Below, one piece after another: positions 17,165-26,354 of a DNA stretch of 64,000 nucleotides. Source of the stretch: Parvibaculum sp045863935. Lineage in GTDB: Bacteria; Pseudomonadota; Alphaproteobacteria; Parvibaculales; Parvibaculaceae. Within the stretch, counting starts at the first letter, position 1; each line of letters begins with the position of its first letter. The position numbers and the translations under genes are program-made. The notes under the pieces are model-generated. The model made no database searches. It was not told where the DNA came from and was given only the letters and a program-made list of their open reading frames with translations. The stretch is from the NCBI RefSeq assembly GCF_045863935.1, contig NZ_BTVP01000007.1, positions 45,434-109,433 of the forward strand. Direction: 5' to 3'.

Positions 17165-17803
17165 GTGAAGAGAAAGCCGGTTGAGTCAGCTTCGCTGAGC
17201 GATATCCGCGAGGACACGATCGTCCTTACAGGATCGATGTCGCTCGTAGCGACCGCTCTTTTCGGGGATTCCGGCCGACTGATGAAATTTCTTCAATCGA
17301 GCATACCGGCAAGCGCAGTTGCAGCGGACAAGCGCTACCGGCAATGGGTATTCGTCCTGAGCAAAGCGGAGCCCATGCGTCTCGCGCAACGGGTGGCGGA
17401 ACAACGTATGAAGGCGGATGACGAGCCTTCAGCTTTGGTCTTTCCCAAACGGCTGCCGTCGTGGCGCGCCCATCTGCGCGGCGACAGGGCCTATCTCATG
17501 CACCTCGACCTCGTTCCGCAGGTGCTCGACGCTCTCAATGAGCCCGGCACCATGCGGCTCATCAAGGATCCTTCCCTTCGGTTCGATGTCGGCATCCCGT
17601 GGGAAGTGACGCTCGAGCGCGGTGTGGAAATGCGGGCTATCTGGCGCGATGCCCATGCGAGAACGACGCGCGCGGTGGGCCTCGTACGGAACGGGACCGG
17701 GTGGCATATCGAGGAGGACGAGCAACCGGAGACGGGCGCTGCAGATTGCTGCAACGGCGGCCCCGATGCCTGGCTGGGGCATTTCCTGCGCGAAGCAGAC
17801 TAG
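17165..17803 (+). CDS. Hypothetical protein
   Basis: A 212-aa soluble protein starting at a GTG with GGGAGG five bases upstream. There is no signal peptide or membrane helix. The sequence has an N-terminal small-residue segment (TIVLTGSMSLVATALFGDSG), a basic middle (RRL.SWRAHLRGDRAYLMHLDLV) and an acidic C-terminus with a CC pair (AADCCNGG). I recognise no domain. The composition and codon use match neighbouring genes, so I regard it as a real gene of unknown function. It converges on the second Gly-rich lipoprotein, with a shared terminator. Confidence 0.6.
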   Translation: MKRKPVESASLSDIREDTIVLTGSMSLVATALFGDSGRLMKFLQSSIPASAVAADKRYRQWVFVLSKAEPMRLAQRVAEQRMKADDEPSALVFPKRLPSWRAHLRGDRAYLMHLDLVPQVLDALNEPGTMRLIKDPSLRFDVGIPWEVTLERGVEMRAIWRDAHARTTRAVGLVRNGTGWHIEEDEQPETGAADCCNGGPDAWLGHFLREAD

Positions 17804-17822
17804 CGACGGGACACGCCAACAG

Positions 17823-17850
17823 AAAAGAGGCGGGATCGAAATCCCGCCTC
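17823..17850. terminator. Intrinsic terminator between convergent genes
   Basis: A perfect 10-bp stem (GAGGCGGGAT, CGAA tetraloop, ATCCCGCCTC; 17827-17850) is preceded on the plus strand by AAAA, giving a U-run on the minus strand. It suits the lipoprotein gene ending at 17892 and may also stop the plus-strand hypothetical gene. Confidence 0.8.
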
Positions 17851-17891
17851 CGCACATCGTCATGCCGGAAATGTCCGACGGTTTCGTACGC

Positions 17892-18791
17892 TCAGGGAGC
17901 GCTGGGAAGAGGCAGGCCGCCTTCGGGCACGAGGCCGCCCAATGCGCCGGTTTCGCCACCAGAGAGCAAGGTCGACACCACCGGCACAGGCTCGATCGCG
18001 GAGCCAAGCGGATCGGAACCCGAAAGGTCGGCAAGCAGTCCGCCGTCACCCGTGACACCAAGACCTCCGGCGCCGCCAAGAAGATCCGTTACAGGCGCGA
18101 GCGGGTCATCACCGCCACCGCCCGGAAGCCCGGGCAATTCGCCGCCGGCGAGACCACCCAGAAGATCCGTTACGGGCGCAAGCGGGTCATCGCCGCCGTC
18201 ACCGCCGGGCAGACCGCCGCCAAGGAGATCAGTGAGCGGAGCAAGCGGATCGCCGCCGTCGCCCCCCGGAAGACCCGGAAGGGCACCTTCCGGAACCAGT
18301 GCGCCAAGTGCGCCCTCCTCACCGCCCGCAAGAAGCGCCGGGACAGTACCTGTCTCACCGAGCAGCATACCCGTCAAATCCTGGCCCAGCAGATCCTCGC
18401 CGAGACCGCCTTCGCCGGAGGCGCCGAGCGCCGGAAGCTGCTCGGTGACCGTGCCGAGAGGCACCTGACCGAGCGCATCGGTGACCGGCGCCAAACCTGA
18501 CGCAAGCGGCTCAAGAGCCGAGACGAGCTCTTCGGGCAGCTGGCCGCCAACGGCTCCTTCGCCACCGCCGCCCAGGACACCCTCCGTGCCCAGAAGCGGG
18601 TCCGTCAATTCTGAAAGCCCGAGCGCCTCCGTAACGCCGCCTTCGCCGGTCACGCCCAAAGCCGTCACCGTGGACGGCGTACCGCCGCCTCCGCCACCGC
18701 CGCCCAAAGCGGACGAACCGTCGGAGGAACAGGCCGCTGCAACAAGCATCGCACTTATCGCAACGGCCGCCTTCAATGTGTTTCCATTCAT
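17892..18791 (-). CDS. Gly-rich repeat lipoprotein, paralogue 2
   Basis: A 299-aa lipoprotein (MNGNTLKAAVAISAMLVAAAC, lipobox VAAAC). A Gly8 tract follows the anchor, then a long Gly/Leu/Asp/Pro-rich region carrying the family units LGVTGEGGV, LGASGEGGLGEDLLGQDLTGMLLG and, three times, DPLAP(L/V)TDLLGG separated by PGGDGGD-type linkers. It has no cysteines beyond the lipid anchor and almost no basic residues, so it would be very acidic and probably exported. It is paralogous to the proteins at 15845 and 37240. Its start is about 40 bases from the 3' end of the AraC regulator gene on the same strand. Function unknown. Confidence 0.75.
   Translation of the reverse strand: MNGNTLKAAVAISAMLVAAACSSDGSSALGGGGGGGGTPSTVTALGVTGEGGVTEALGLSELTDPLLGTEGVLGGGGEGAVGGQLPEELVSALEPLASGLAPVTDALGQVPLGTVTEQLPALGASGEGGLGEDLLGQDLTGMLLGETGTVPALLAGGEEGALGALVPEGALPGLPGGDGGDPLAPLTDLLGGGLPGGDGGDDPLAPVTDLLGGLAGGELPGLPGGGGDDPLAPVTDLLGGAGGLGVTGDGGLLADLSGSDPLGSAIEPVPVVSTLLSGGETGALGGLVPEGGLPLPSAP
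18077..18265. repeat. In-gene tandem repeat encoding DPLAPxTDLLGG units
   Basis: Three imperfect copies of a unit encoding DPLAPxTDLLGG plus a Gly/Pro linker occur in the paralogue 2 gene. The GAAGATCCGTTAC-type core recurs at 18080 and 18161 (81-base period), with a more diverged copy near 18223 (about 63 bases further on). All shifts are multiples of three, so the frame is kept. Such repeats can expand or contract by slippage. Confidence 0.65.
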
Positions 18792-18833
18792 CAGCCTAAT
18801 CCTCTCCTCGCGTGGGACTGGAGAGAGCCTAGG

Positions 18834-19898
18834 TCACACATAGGTTTTATGGTGTGGAAGCATGTGCGATTGCGTGCGCGTTTGTTGGCAGCGTACGGAA
18901 TGGTCAGCGCGCTGACCGAGTGTGCCATTCTGACCTTCTATCCGGGCACGGAAGTCCTTGGGCGAGCAGCCGTTCCATTTGCGAAAGGCGCGACGAAAAT
19001 TGGCGACATCGTCGAAGCCGAGAAGCGAGGCAACGTCGGCAACCGTGAGCGGCGTCTCGCGCAGATATTCGCGCGCCAGATAGCTCCGTACGTCGTCGAC
19101 GATAGCCCGATAGGAAGAGCGCTCTGCATCAAGGCGGCGACGCAATGTTCTTTCGCTCATGTTGAGACGCCGCGCGGCCTCGTCCATTCCCGGGAACCGG
19201 CCGCGCGCGCCGAGAATCATGCGCCGCACTTCGCCACCCAGACCGCTCGCCGCATTCATGTCGCGCAATAGCCGTTCGCACTGTCTGCGATACATATCCG
19301 CAACCGGAATTTCGGCGGCAGAAAGCGGCTGATCTATGCGCGCGTTCGGGCCAATGAAGCGGTTGACGCGATGACCGAAAGAGACGCGAACACCAAAGTA
19401 GCGGCTATAGGCCTCCTCTGGCATCTGTGGCAGATAGGCGAGTTCGACCCTGCATTCCTCCGGGAGCGGCCCGATCAACTGACGCAAGGCAGCGAGGACG
19501 CCGGCGAAAAACAGCTCCACCATGAAATTCGGCGCGCCCTTGACTTCGAAGGGCGGCTCGAAAGTCAGGACAGCTTTATCTCCGGTGAAGGCGAGCTGAA
19601 TGCATCCCTGCGCGCCATGCAGGGGGCTATACTGGATCATCAATCCGGCCGCCTGACGGAGGCTTCGGCTACTCAGTATGGCGTGCCCCAGAAGCCCGTG
19701 TGTACCCAAGTGCATGCTGGAGCCCAGACGCAGGGCGATCGTTGGCTCCTGCGTCAACGCCACGAGGTTCTCCGACATCTCGCGGAATTCATCTTCCGAC
19801 ACCGCACCTGTACGCGGTACGGGGAAGAGCGCGGGATCGTGGTTCAGATCACGCAGTACGGCGGAAACAATCTCGACATAACCGGGCTCTATGCGCAT
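18834..19898 (-). CDS. AraC-family transcriptional regulator
   Basis: A 354-aa regulator with an N-terminal Arabinose_bd-type sensor domain (about 10-200) and a C-terminal double helix-turn-helix (about 235-325): MDEAARRLNMSERTLRRRLDAERSSYRAIVDDVRSYLAREYLRETPLTVADVASLLGFDDVANFRRAFRKWNGCSPKDFR. This architecture is common in regulators of lipid, alkane and steroid catabolism. It is divergent from the PF10118 protein and P450 pair (120-base gap), so those are the likeliest targets. A basic tail of about 30 residues after the second HTH is unusual and may be non-essential. Confidence 0.88.
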   Translation of the reverse strand: MRIEPGYVEIVSAVLRDLNHDPALFPVPRTGAVSEDEFREMSENLVALTQEPTIALRLGSSMHLGTHGLLGHAILSSRSLRQAAGLMIQYSPLHGAQGCIQLAFTGDKAVLTFEPPFEVKGAPNFMVELFFAGVLAALRQLIGPLPEECRVELAYLPQMPEEAYSRYFGVRVSFGHRVNRFIGPNARIDQPLSAAEIPVADMYRRQCERLLRDMNAASGLGGEVRRMILGARGRFPGMDEAARRLNMSERTLRRRLDAERSSYRAIVDDVRSYLAREYLRETPLTVADVASLLGFDDVANFRRAFRKWNGCSPKDFRARIEGQNGTLGQRADHSVRCQQTRTQSHMLPHHKTYV

Positions 19899-20018
19899 TG
19901 CGTGTCCGAATCTGACCCCCAGCTTGGCCGAACATGACCTCCTGCCTGCGGAGAAATTCCCTATCTAAGGCGTCATCGAACGCTGACGGAGCGTTTCCTT
20001 CGCAAAGGCAGGATCAAG

Positions 20019-20867
20019 ATGCACAACTCTTCCCTCTCCCGCACGCCACAAAATGTCGAAATTGTGCCTCGGAACCGGCAATTCAACATCGAGGAAGTGC
20101 TGGCAACGAACTGGCATAGCAATGACGCATTCAAAACAGCGTTTTTCGACGCGATGTCCATTCTCTTTCCCCTCGGCGAACAATTCTTCATCGATAGCGT
20201 GAAAGAGTTTCGTGAAAAGATCGAGGATCCGGAACTTCAACGCCGGGTTCGCGGCTTCATGGCTCAGGAGTCCATCCACCGTCGCGAGCACCAGCGCTAC
20301 AACGAAATCCTCTGTCGCGCGCGGGGTGTCCCACTCAAGAAGATGGAAGCCGTCGTAGAGCGCCGGCAGGAGTTCGCGCGCACCCACCTCCGGCCGATCC
20401 AGAGACTGAGCGCCACCGTTGCGCTCGAACATCTGACGGCAATACTTGCCGACGCCACCTTCCGCAATCCGGAGGGGCTGGAGGGAGCCCACCCGGAAAT
20501 GAAGGCTCTGTGGCATTGGCATGCCCTTGAAGAGACGGAGCACAAATCCGTTGCCTTTGATGTTTTCGTCGCGGTCGACGGATCGACCTGGCGCAGGCGC
20601 CTGTCCATGGCTCTCGTGACGCTCGAATTCACGCAGCACGTCATCCGGAACATGCGGCTTCTTCTGCGTGACTATGAAGGATCGCGCATGAAGCTCTGGT
20701 TTGGCGGATTGAAGTTTCTCTTCGGCGCCAAAGGCGCTCTTCGCGGGTTGCTGCGGCCCTACCTCGATTTCTACAAGAAAGACTTCCATCCCTGGGACCA
20801 CGACAACCGGGAACTCGTTTCCTCCGTGATGTCCGAGTTCGGCGGCGGCGCCGTCAACCCGATCTGA
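20019..20867 (+). CDS. PF10118-type predicted metal-dependent hydrolase
   Basis: A 282-aa helical protein of the DUF/PF10118 'metal-dependent hydrolase' family. Conserved acidic and His residues that could form a ferritin-like metal site are visible: QESIHRREHQRYN (about 88-100), VALEHLTAIL (about 135-145) and WHWHALEETEHKSVAFDVF (about 165-185). The biochemical activity of the family is not established. A P450 gene starts 28 bases downstream, so the two are probably co-transcribed, perhaps for oxidation of a hydrophobic substrate under the divergent AraC regulator. Confidence 0.8.
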   Translation: MHNSSLSRTPQNVEIVPRNRQFNIEEVLATNWHSNDAFKTAFFDAMSILFPLGEQFFIDSVKEFREKIEDPELQRRVRGFMAQESIHRREHQRYNEILCRARGVPLKKMEAVVERRQEFARTHLRPIQRLSATVALEHLTAILADATFRNPEGLEGAHPEMKALWHWHALEETEHKSVAFDVFVAVDGSTWRRRLSMALVTLEFTQHVIRNMRLLLRDYEGSRMKLWFGGLKFLFGAKGALRGLLRPYLDFYKKDFHPWDHDNRELVSSVMSEFGGGAVNPI

Positions 20868-20895
20868 CCGAACGCCCAGAGGGAGGCAAGAGACG

Positions 20896-22311
20896 ATGGC
20901 GATGCGGGCCGAAGCAGTGGAGGCCATATACGGGCCTGGCGTCATTCCGGCCCGGCCCGTGCCTCCCAAGGCGCCGCCGGGTCTCTTCGCCACGCTTACG
21001 AAGCCCCATCTCCTCGCCAACCTCATCGCTTCCTTTCCGGAGTACTGGTATGAGGTACGCCATTGCGACTTCCGTGTCGGTTTGTCGCGCAGCGGACGGG
21101 GCATTGTCATCAACGACCCGGAAGCCCTGAGGCGGATTCTGGTCACGGACGCCGAGAATTTCCCCAAAGAGGAGAATCAGCTCGCCATCCTGAAACCTCT
21201 CCTCGGCAATGGCCTCCTGACGGCTGAGGGTGGGACATGGCGGCGCAACCGCAAGCTTGCCGCCCCCATCTTCCAACACTCAAGCGTGCGTGACTTCGCG
21301 CCGCTCTTCGTGCGCGCCGCCGAAAGGTCGGCGCGCCGCACGCTCGAACGCCAGGGTGTCTACCGGATCGACCAGGAGATGACGAAGCTTACACTGGAGA
21401 TCATTGGCGAAGCGGTGCTTAGCGCAGACCTTGATGACAGCATCGATGACATCTCTCACACGGTCACCGCTGTACTGGACAAATTTCCGGCGATGTTCCT
21501 CGCTTCCGCCTACCTCCCGTCGAAGCTCCGCAACCGGTTCATCGAATCGATCGTTCAACCCGGCCGCAAAAAACTCGACCTGTTTGCACGCGCCATCATC
21601 GAGGAGGCGAAAGAGGCGGGAAGCGAGACAACGCTGATGCACCGGTTGATGTCGGCCTCGCAGCACGAGGAAGGCCACGCCATGAGCCTGGACGAGGTGC
21701 GCGACGAGGTTGCGACCTTTCTGCTTGCCGGCCACGAGACGACCGCCACGACCCTTTCCTGGGCATGGTATCTGCTCACCCTCTACCCGGAATGGCAGGA
21801 TCGGCTCTATGAAGAAGTTCACAGCGTGACGGGAGGCAGACGCCTCACGGCGGACGATGTTCCTTCGCTTCCGCTGACGCGAGCCGTCATCGACGAAACG
21901 TTGCGGCTTTACCCGGTTGTTCCGAACCTGCTGCGGCGGGCCGTCACATCGATCGAGGTGGCCCCGGGCATCAAGGTCCGAAAGGGCGACACCGTGCTCA
22001 TGTCGCCATGGGTAGTGCACCGTCACAAGCGATACTGGCGGGATCCGGAGTTGTTTGACCCCATGCGGTTTACAGGCGAAGAGGCCGCAGGACGGCCCCG
22101 GCAACTCTACATGCCGTTCGGCGGCGGGCCACGCATCTGCATCGGCATGAGCTTCGCCATCATGGAAGCAGTTCTCATCCTCGGCACCTATGTACAACGC
22201 GCGCGGATCAAGATCCTGAATGCGGCCAAGGTAATGCCGCAGGCGCGGATCGTTCTCCGGCCGAATGTTCCGCTGGAAGCAGTTGTTTCTCCTCGGAGAA
22301 TCGATGCCTAG
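20896..22311 (+). CDS. Cytochrome P450
   Basis: A 471-aa P450. The I-helix oxygen-activation motif is LLAGHETTATTLSW, the K-helix ExxR is DETLRLYPV, and the heme-binding loop is FGGGPRICIG with thiolate Cys415. The sequence resembles bacterial CYP4/CYP102-like enzymes (PGLFATL...NFPKEENQLAILKPLLGNGLLTAEGGTWRRNRKL), which hydroxylate fatty acids or alkanes, but the substrate cannot be assigned. There is no fused reductase and no ferredoxin gene nearby, so electron partners are elsewhere. A GGGAGG ribosome site precedes the start. Confidence 0.93.
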   Translation: MAMRAEAVEAIYGPGVIPARPVPPKAPPGLFATLTKPHLLANLIASFPEYWYEVRHCDFRVGLSRSGRGIVINDPEALRRILVTDAENFPKEENQLAILKPLLGNGLLTAEGGTWRRNRKLAAPIFQHSSVRDFAPLFVRAAERSARRTLERQGVYRIDQEMTKLTLEIIGEAVLSADLDDSIDDISHTVTAVLDKFPAMFLASAYLPSKLRNRFIESIVQPGRKKLDLFARAIIEEAKEAGSETTLMHRLMSASQHEEGHAMSLDEVRDEVATFLLAGHETTATTLSWAWYLLTLYPEWQDRLYEEVHSVTGGRRLTADDVPSLPLTRAVIDETLRLYPVVPNLLRRAVTSIEVAPGIKVRKGDTVLMSPWVVHRHKRYWRDPELFDPMRFTGEEAAGRPRQLYMPFGGGPRICIGMSFAIMEAVLILGTYVQRARIKILNAAKVMPQARIVLRPNVPLEAVVSPRRIDA

Positions 22312-22459
22312 CGCTGACGCCTCGCCCAAAGCTGCACGACATCACTCGACAAAAGGCGACAACACTAAATCAAGTTGTTTGACTCAGCTTGCTAGATTTC
22401 TCCCGAACGTTCCGCCGGAAAGTTGCGCAAGCCCCGGCTCAACGAAAGGAAGAAACAAC

Positions 22460-22870
22460 ATGAGCAGAATGTCCCGGAGAATCTCTGCAACCTGCGTCCT
22501 TGCTGTGGCGCTGATCTCATTCCACCCCGCCATCGCGGTGGAGACCTATTCGCTGCAAACCGGCGCCGATCTGGCGCGGGTGTGCGCAACCCCTTCGGAT
22601 GCGAAGTTGCTGAGCGACGACGACCGGCAGCGGCTCGCCATATGCGGATCCTACATCCAGGGATTTCTCGGGCACTATGCGATCGCCCGCAGAAGCATGA
22701 ATGAACCCGGCTTTTGCTTGCCGGCCGAAGGCGTCAGTGCGGAGAACGTTCGCCAGCTCTTCCTGGCGCTTCTGGAGCAACGACCGCAAATCCGGGACTT
22801 GCCCGCCAATCTCGATCTCGCGACGAGCCTTGCCTGGGGTTACTCATGCCAGAAGAAGAATGCCCAATAG
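22460..22870 (+). CDS. Rap1a/Tai-family secreted protein
   Basis: The ATG at 22460, preceded by AAAGGA, gives 136 aa with a signal peptide (MSRMSRRISATCVLAVALISFHPAIAVET). The mature part has the Rap1a/Tai pattern: ARVCATPSDAKLLSDDDRQRLAICGSYIQGFLGHY, then FCLPAEGVSAENVRQLFLALLEQRPQIRDLPANLDLATSLAWGYSC, with four Cys that can pair as disulfides. Named members are immunity proteins against type VI effectors, but many chromosomal homologues have no such context, and no effector or T6SS gene is nearby. A periplasmic location is likely. Confidence 0.72.
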   Translation: MSRMSRRISATCVLAVALISFHPAIAVETYSLQTGADLARVCATPSDAKLLSDDDRQRLAICGSYIQGFLGHYAIARRSMNEPGFCLPAEGVSAENVRQLFLALLEQRPQIRDLPANLDLATSLAWGYSCQKKNAQ

Positions 22871-22893
22871 GCGCCCAAACAACCGGGTGGAAC

Positions 22894-23067
22894 CTAGTTA
22901 TGGAAGCCTTCGTTTACATCGCAACGCTTGCGCCACTCGGAGAGCAGCGCCACCAGAAGGTCCCGAAGTTCATCGTCGCTCAGACTTTCGACGGCGCCGG
23001 CGAGGTCCGTCGCGCGATCGTCGATAGGATTCTGGCTGGTATCCATGATGTCGCAATCAGAGTTCAT
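22894..23067 (-). CDS. Small hypothetical protein (57 aa)
   Basis: A short acidic ORF on the minus strand starting at the ATG at 23067 (alternative ATG at 23046), with a GAGG-like site eight bases upstream. It encodes a soluble protein whose second half is a predicted amphipathic helix (SLSDDELRDLLVALLSEWRKRC). Codon use matches the genome (mostly G/C at third positions), unlike the AT-rich DNA to its right. It is divergent from the response regulator gene at 23452. It could be a small regulator, or a chance ORF; I recognise no family. Confidence 0.4.
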   Translation of the reverse strand: MNSDCDIMDTSQNPIDDRATDLAGAVESLSDDELRDLLVALLSEWRKRCDVNEGFHN

Positions 23068-23451
23068 GGCCTGATCCTCAGTATGACGCTACTCGAGTCG
23101 CAGCCGCCTTGGTGCAGAACATGTTCGACCTTGCCGGGAAAAACACGCCGCAAGGTGTAGAAAACTGTACGGATTGGTAAATGCGGGGGAAGAAAATGAC
23201 TCCCGGTTTCCGGTGATCAAGGAAAGCGGAGCACAGATACGCAGTTTCAAGAAATCATCTGTATCTGTGTGACTGATTTTAAGAAAAGAACGCAAAGCCT
23301 GGAGTCTAAGGTGAAAGTTCGTGACGTCCGATTTGGTATAGGATTCTTAAACGACGAGAGACTAGACTTCGGTGAGGTTGTGAATGTGGGTATGAGGGTG
23401 CCTTGATTCCGTAATTTGGCAGCTGTTGTTCAGTGCGGTGGGAGGGAAAAG
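23068..23451. other. AT-richer intergenic region before the response regulator
   Basis: About 380 bases, noticeably AT-richer than the surroundings (especially 23160-23350). It presumably contains the promoters of the response regulator and of the divergent short ORF. A 31-codon GTG-started frame (about 23311-23406) has AT-rich third positions unlike local genes, so I do not call it. Confidence 0.35.
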
Positions 23452-24228
23452 ATGACGGTGACTGCAGAACAGAATGGGTCGGCAAACTCGGCCGGTGTGC
23501 ACGCAGCATCACTTCTGCTTGTCGATGACGATCCCGAAATCCGGGAAGAAATGAAATCATATCTGAGCGCGAACGGCATGGCTGTGACCGAAGCGGCCGA
23601 TGCCCAGTCCGCGCTACAGGCTTTTGCCGAGAACAAGTTCGACCTTGTCGTGCTGGATCTCCTCCTCGGATCCGACAATGGTTTCGATGTTCTTCGTGAA
23701 ATCCGTCAAACCCACATGACGCCCTGCATCATGGTGACGGGTCAGGGAGAAGCTACCGACAAGGTTGTAGGTCTGGAGCTTGGCGCCGACGATTATGTCG
23801 TGAAGCCCGTCAACCTTCGGGAGTTGCTCGCACGCATCCGCGCCTTGCTTCGCCGCAGCGGCAATTCCGGCGGATCCAGTTCACGCAAGCATGCTGCCGG
23901 TCCGGACGATCAGGGCGAAGCCGCGTCCCGCTGGAAGTTCGATCCGCATCGCCGCCGGCTCTCGACACCGGACGGGTCGCTGGTTCCGCTCACTACGGCC
24001 GAGTGCGATTTGCTGATCGAGCTTGTGGCGCATGAAGGAAATCCTCAAACGCGCGAGGATCTTTGCCGCCGTGTCTTCAATCGCCAATGGCAACCCTACG
24101 ACCGGAGCCTCGACAGCATTGTCGTGAAACTTCGGCGCAAGCTGGAACCGAATCCCGACCATCCGATGGTAATCAAGACGATACGAGGCAAGGGTTACCT
24201 CTTCACCGGCTTTCCGAGTACGGAGTAG
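23452..24228 (+). CDS. OmpR-family response regulator
   Basis: Starting at the ATG at 23452 (GGAGGG upstream) it is 258 aa. The receiver (about 18-130) has LLVDDDPE, the phospho-acceptor Asp in VVLDLLLGSDNGFD, MVTGQGE and VVKPVNLRE. After a Ser/Gly-rich linker comes a winged-helix DNA-binding domain (about 155-255) with LTTAECDLLIELVAHEGNPQTREDLCRRVF and DRSLDSIVVKLRRKLEPNPDHPMVIKTIRGKGYLF. It converges on a histidine kinase gene only five bases away. The two probably form a pair, although a convergent arrangement is unusual for partners. Confidence 0.93.
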   Translation: MTVTAEQNGSANSAGVHAASLLLVDDDPEIREEMKSYLSANGMAVTEAADAQSALQAFAENKFDLVVLDLLLGSDNGFDVLREIRQTHMTPCIMVTGQGEATDKVVGLELGADDYVVKPVNLRELLARIRALLRRSGNSGGSSSRKHAAGPDDQGEAASRWKFDPHRRRLSTPDGSLVPLTTAECDLLIELVAHEGNPQTREDLCRRVFNRQWQPYDRSLDSIVVKLRRKLEPNPDHPMVIKTIRGKGYLFTGFPSTE

Positions 24229-24233
24229 GCTGG

Positions 24234-26348
24234 TCAGCCCGGAGCACGCGGCAGAACAAGCGCGACGTAGCCACCGCCTTCATGGTTGCCAAGCTCGATG
24301 CGGCCGCCGCTTTCGCGGATGATCGTATCGCAGATAGCGAGGCCAAGGCCCGTTCCATGCTCTGCCGACTTTGTCGTGAAGAAGGGTTCGAGCGCGCGGG
24401 CCAATACCTCCTGACGGAAGCCGGGTCCGCTATCCTCAACGCGCAGTGAGATCTCACCCTTGCCGCCGGAAGAGGGAGCGGCACGAATCCGGATCACCCC
24501 CTCGTCACGCTCGTGTTTTGCACCGATGCCGGAAATCGCGTCGACTGCGTTCTGAATGAGGTTGCCGAGAACCTGTTCGAATTGAAGCTGATCGCCTATG
24601 ACCGCCAGGCCTTCAGGCACATCGGCTTCGAAGCGCACGCCTGCACGCAAGAGTACGTGATGCATGATCGCCTCGACGTTCTCAACGAGGTCGCGAAGCA
24701 AAACGGTCGCCTGCTCTCCGGCGCTCTTGCGGCCGAAGCGGCGCATTCTGTCGATCACTTCGCTTGCGCGCTCCACTTGAGCGAGGACACGTTTCGTCTT
24801 TGACGCAACGGCCTCACCGTCCACCTCGGGTGCTTCCAGCAGTATTTCGAGATTCTGCACCGCAAGCGAAATTGTGTTGAGTGGCTGACGCAGCTCATGC
24901 GCGATGCTCGCCGACATCTGTCCAAGCGCGGCCATCTTGGCCGTCTGCGCGAGCTGGCTCTGCTCTTCGCGGAGGAGAAGCGCCTGCCGCAACAGAAGTG
25001 TGAGTCTGTCCGCAAAATCGAGATCTTCCGGCAAGAAGCCTTCCGCGCGACGTGTCGCGCACAGGAGGAAAGCAGCGTCGCCCCGCAACGGAAGGGGCAG
25101 GGCCGCGAAATGCCTGCCATCGAGACCAAATGCGTTTTGGAGACACCGACCTGTGGCCGTCTCCGCGTCGTACGCAGCGGCGGCACCGCCCCGCTCCCCC
25201 GCCGCAATCAGATCGAGCGCCCTCTCGGCATCCCTGCCAGGCGCACCATGCCGTGGCATGAGGAAGCGAACCCTGCCATCAAGACCTCGCTGCACGACAC
25301 AGGCACCGCTCGCGCCAATGCATTCGCAGACGAGGGAGACGAGTTGCTCCATCTTCTCGCGCGTCGAGTCCTGAGCGAGGAGCAGTCGAAGTCCTTGAAG
25401 CATTGCTTCCGCTTCCCGGCGTTGACGTTCCTCCCGGAGACGCGCGCCCCGCATCAGAACCATCATGGCCGCCGTTTCCCGAGAGTGGTGACGCGCATCG
25501 CCGCCGCCTTCCGCGAGCGCTCCGACAAAACGGGAGTTTCCCAGGTCATCCTCGCGAGTGACCGCCGAAACGTAGAGACCGTCGGGAGAACCGCTATCGA
25601 ACTCAACGCGCAGGCGACGAATGCTCCTCCGCTCACAGAGGATTTCCGCCAAGCTTCGCCTGTCGTCCGCGGCTCGCATTGAGGTAATGCTGACCCCGTC
25701 GACCAGAGAAGCCACATCGCTTCTGCCGTTCATGATGCGCCGGACCCGGACGATGCCGTCTTCTCCTGCTTCCCAGAGGATATCGGCGTCGAGTTCCAAC
25801 CAGGACTGTGTCCTACTAATGAGATCCTCGAAACGTCGCCGATCCAGCATGGCTGCCATAGCGCTTCGAATCCGGACAATTGCCACGGCTGCTGCATTGG
25901 CAATAGCGCGGCCCTGCACGACGCATTCCCGCGATAGATCGCCGATGTGAAAAAAGACGGCTATGCGGAGACCCGTGTCACCGGAGAATGCGCCGTCGGA
26001 TAGAAGCCCCTGCCATGATCCGGACTTCGCGGGCAACGGGTCGCTGTCCCGGCGGCTCGTCCGTGCATGCCAGTCCTCGAACAGATCACCATCACCGATC
26101 GCGAGACCGCCGCTGCGGCTGCACCACAGGAGCCTTGCCTTGCCGGAGGCCGAGAGACCGAGCTCGCCTATTGCAACAGCTCCCGCAGCCATGTGCGCAA
26201 GATGGGACGTCGCACTCTCCAGCGCGGTCCGGAACTCGCTTTCGGTCTGCGCAAGAGCGAGCCCGAGCGAGACATCGGCAAACGAAGTCAGTATCTCCGC
26301 CGGACCATGCTCCAGATCGCCCCGTGCGCGCCGGCTCTCGACTGTCAT
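24234..26348 (-). CDS. Soluble sensor histidine kinase with PAS/GAF-like regions
   Basis: A 704-aa kinase with no membrane helix. Two GAF/PAS-like sensor regions fill about residues 20-460. HisKA carries the H-box ASIAHELRQPLNTISL (His484). The HATPase has LGNLIQNAVDAI, VEDSGPGF, FFTTKSAEHGTGLGLAI. The RQPLNT form is typical of NtrB/FixL-like kinases. Its product probably signals to the convergent OmpR-type regulator. The tadE gene ends six bases upstream on the same strand, so it may be read through from the pilus operon, linking the kinase to Tad pilus control. Confidence 0.88.
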   Translation of the reverse strand: MTVESRRARGDLEHGPAEILTSFADVSLGLALAQTESEFRTALESATSHLAHMAAGAVAIGELGLSASGKARLLWCSRSGGLAIGDGDLFEDWHARTSRRDSDPLPAKSGSWQGLLSDGAFSGDTGLRIAVFFHIGDLSRECVVQGRAIANAAAVAIVRIRSAMAAMLDRRRFEDLISRTQSWLELDADILWEAGEDGIVRVRRIMNGRSDVASLVDGVSITSMRAADDRRSLAEILCERRSIRRLRVEFDSGSPDGLYVSAVTREDDLGNSRFVGALAEGGGDARHHSRETAAMMVLMRGARLREERQRREAEAMLQGLRLLLAQDSTREKMEQLVSLVCECIGASGACVVQRGLDGRVRFLMPRHGAPGRDAERALDLIAAGERGGAAAAYDAETATGRCLQNAFGLDGRHFAALPLPLRGDAAFLLCATRRAEGFLPEDLDFADRLTLLLRQALLLREEQSQLAQTAKMAALGQMSASIAHELRQPLNTISLAVQNLEILLEAPEVDGEAVASKTKRVLAQVERASEVIDRMRRFGRKSAGEQATVLLRDLVENVEAIMHHVLLRAGVRFEADVPEGLAVIGDQLQFEQVLGNLIQNAVDAISGIGAKHERDEGVIRIRAAPSSGGKGEISLRVEDSGPGFRQEVLARALEPFFTTKSAEHGTGLGLAICDTIIRESGGRIELGNHEGGGYVALVLPRAPG

Positions 26349-26354
26349 GACGGT

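Noticed and set aside
17892..18791. Collagen-like identity of the Gly-rich lipoproteins
   Set aside because: Gly is abundant but not in a regular Gly-X-Y register, so triple-helix folding is not supported.
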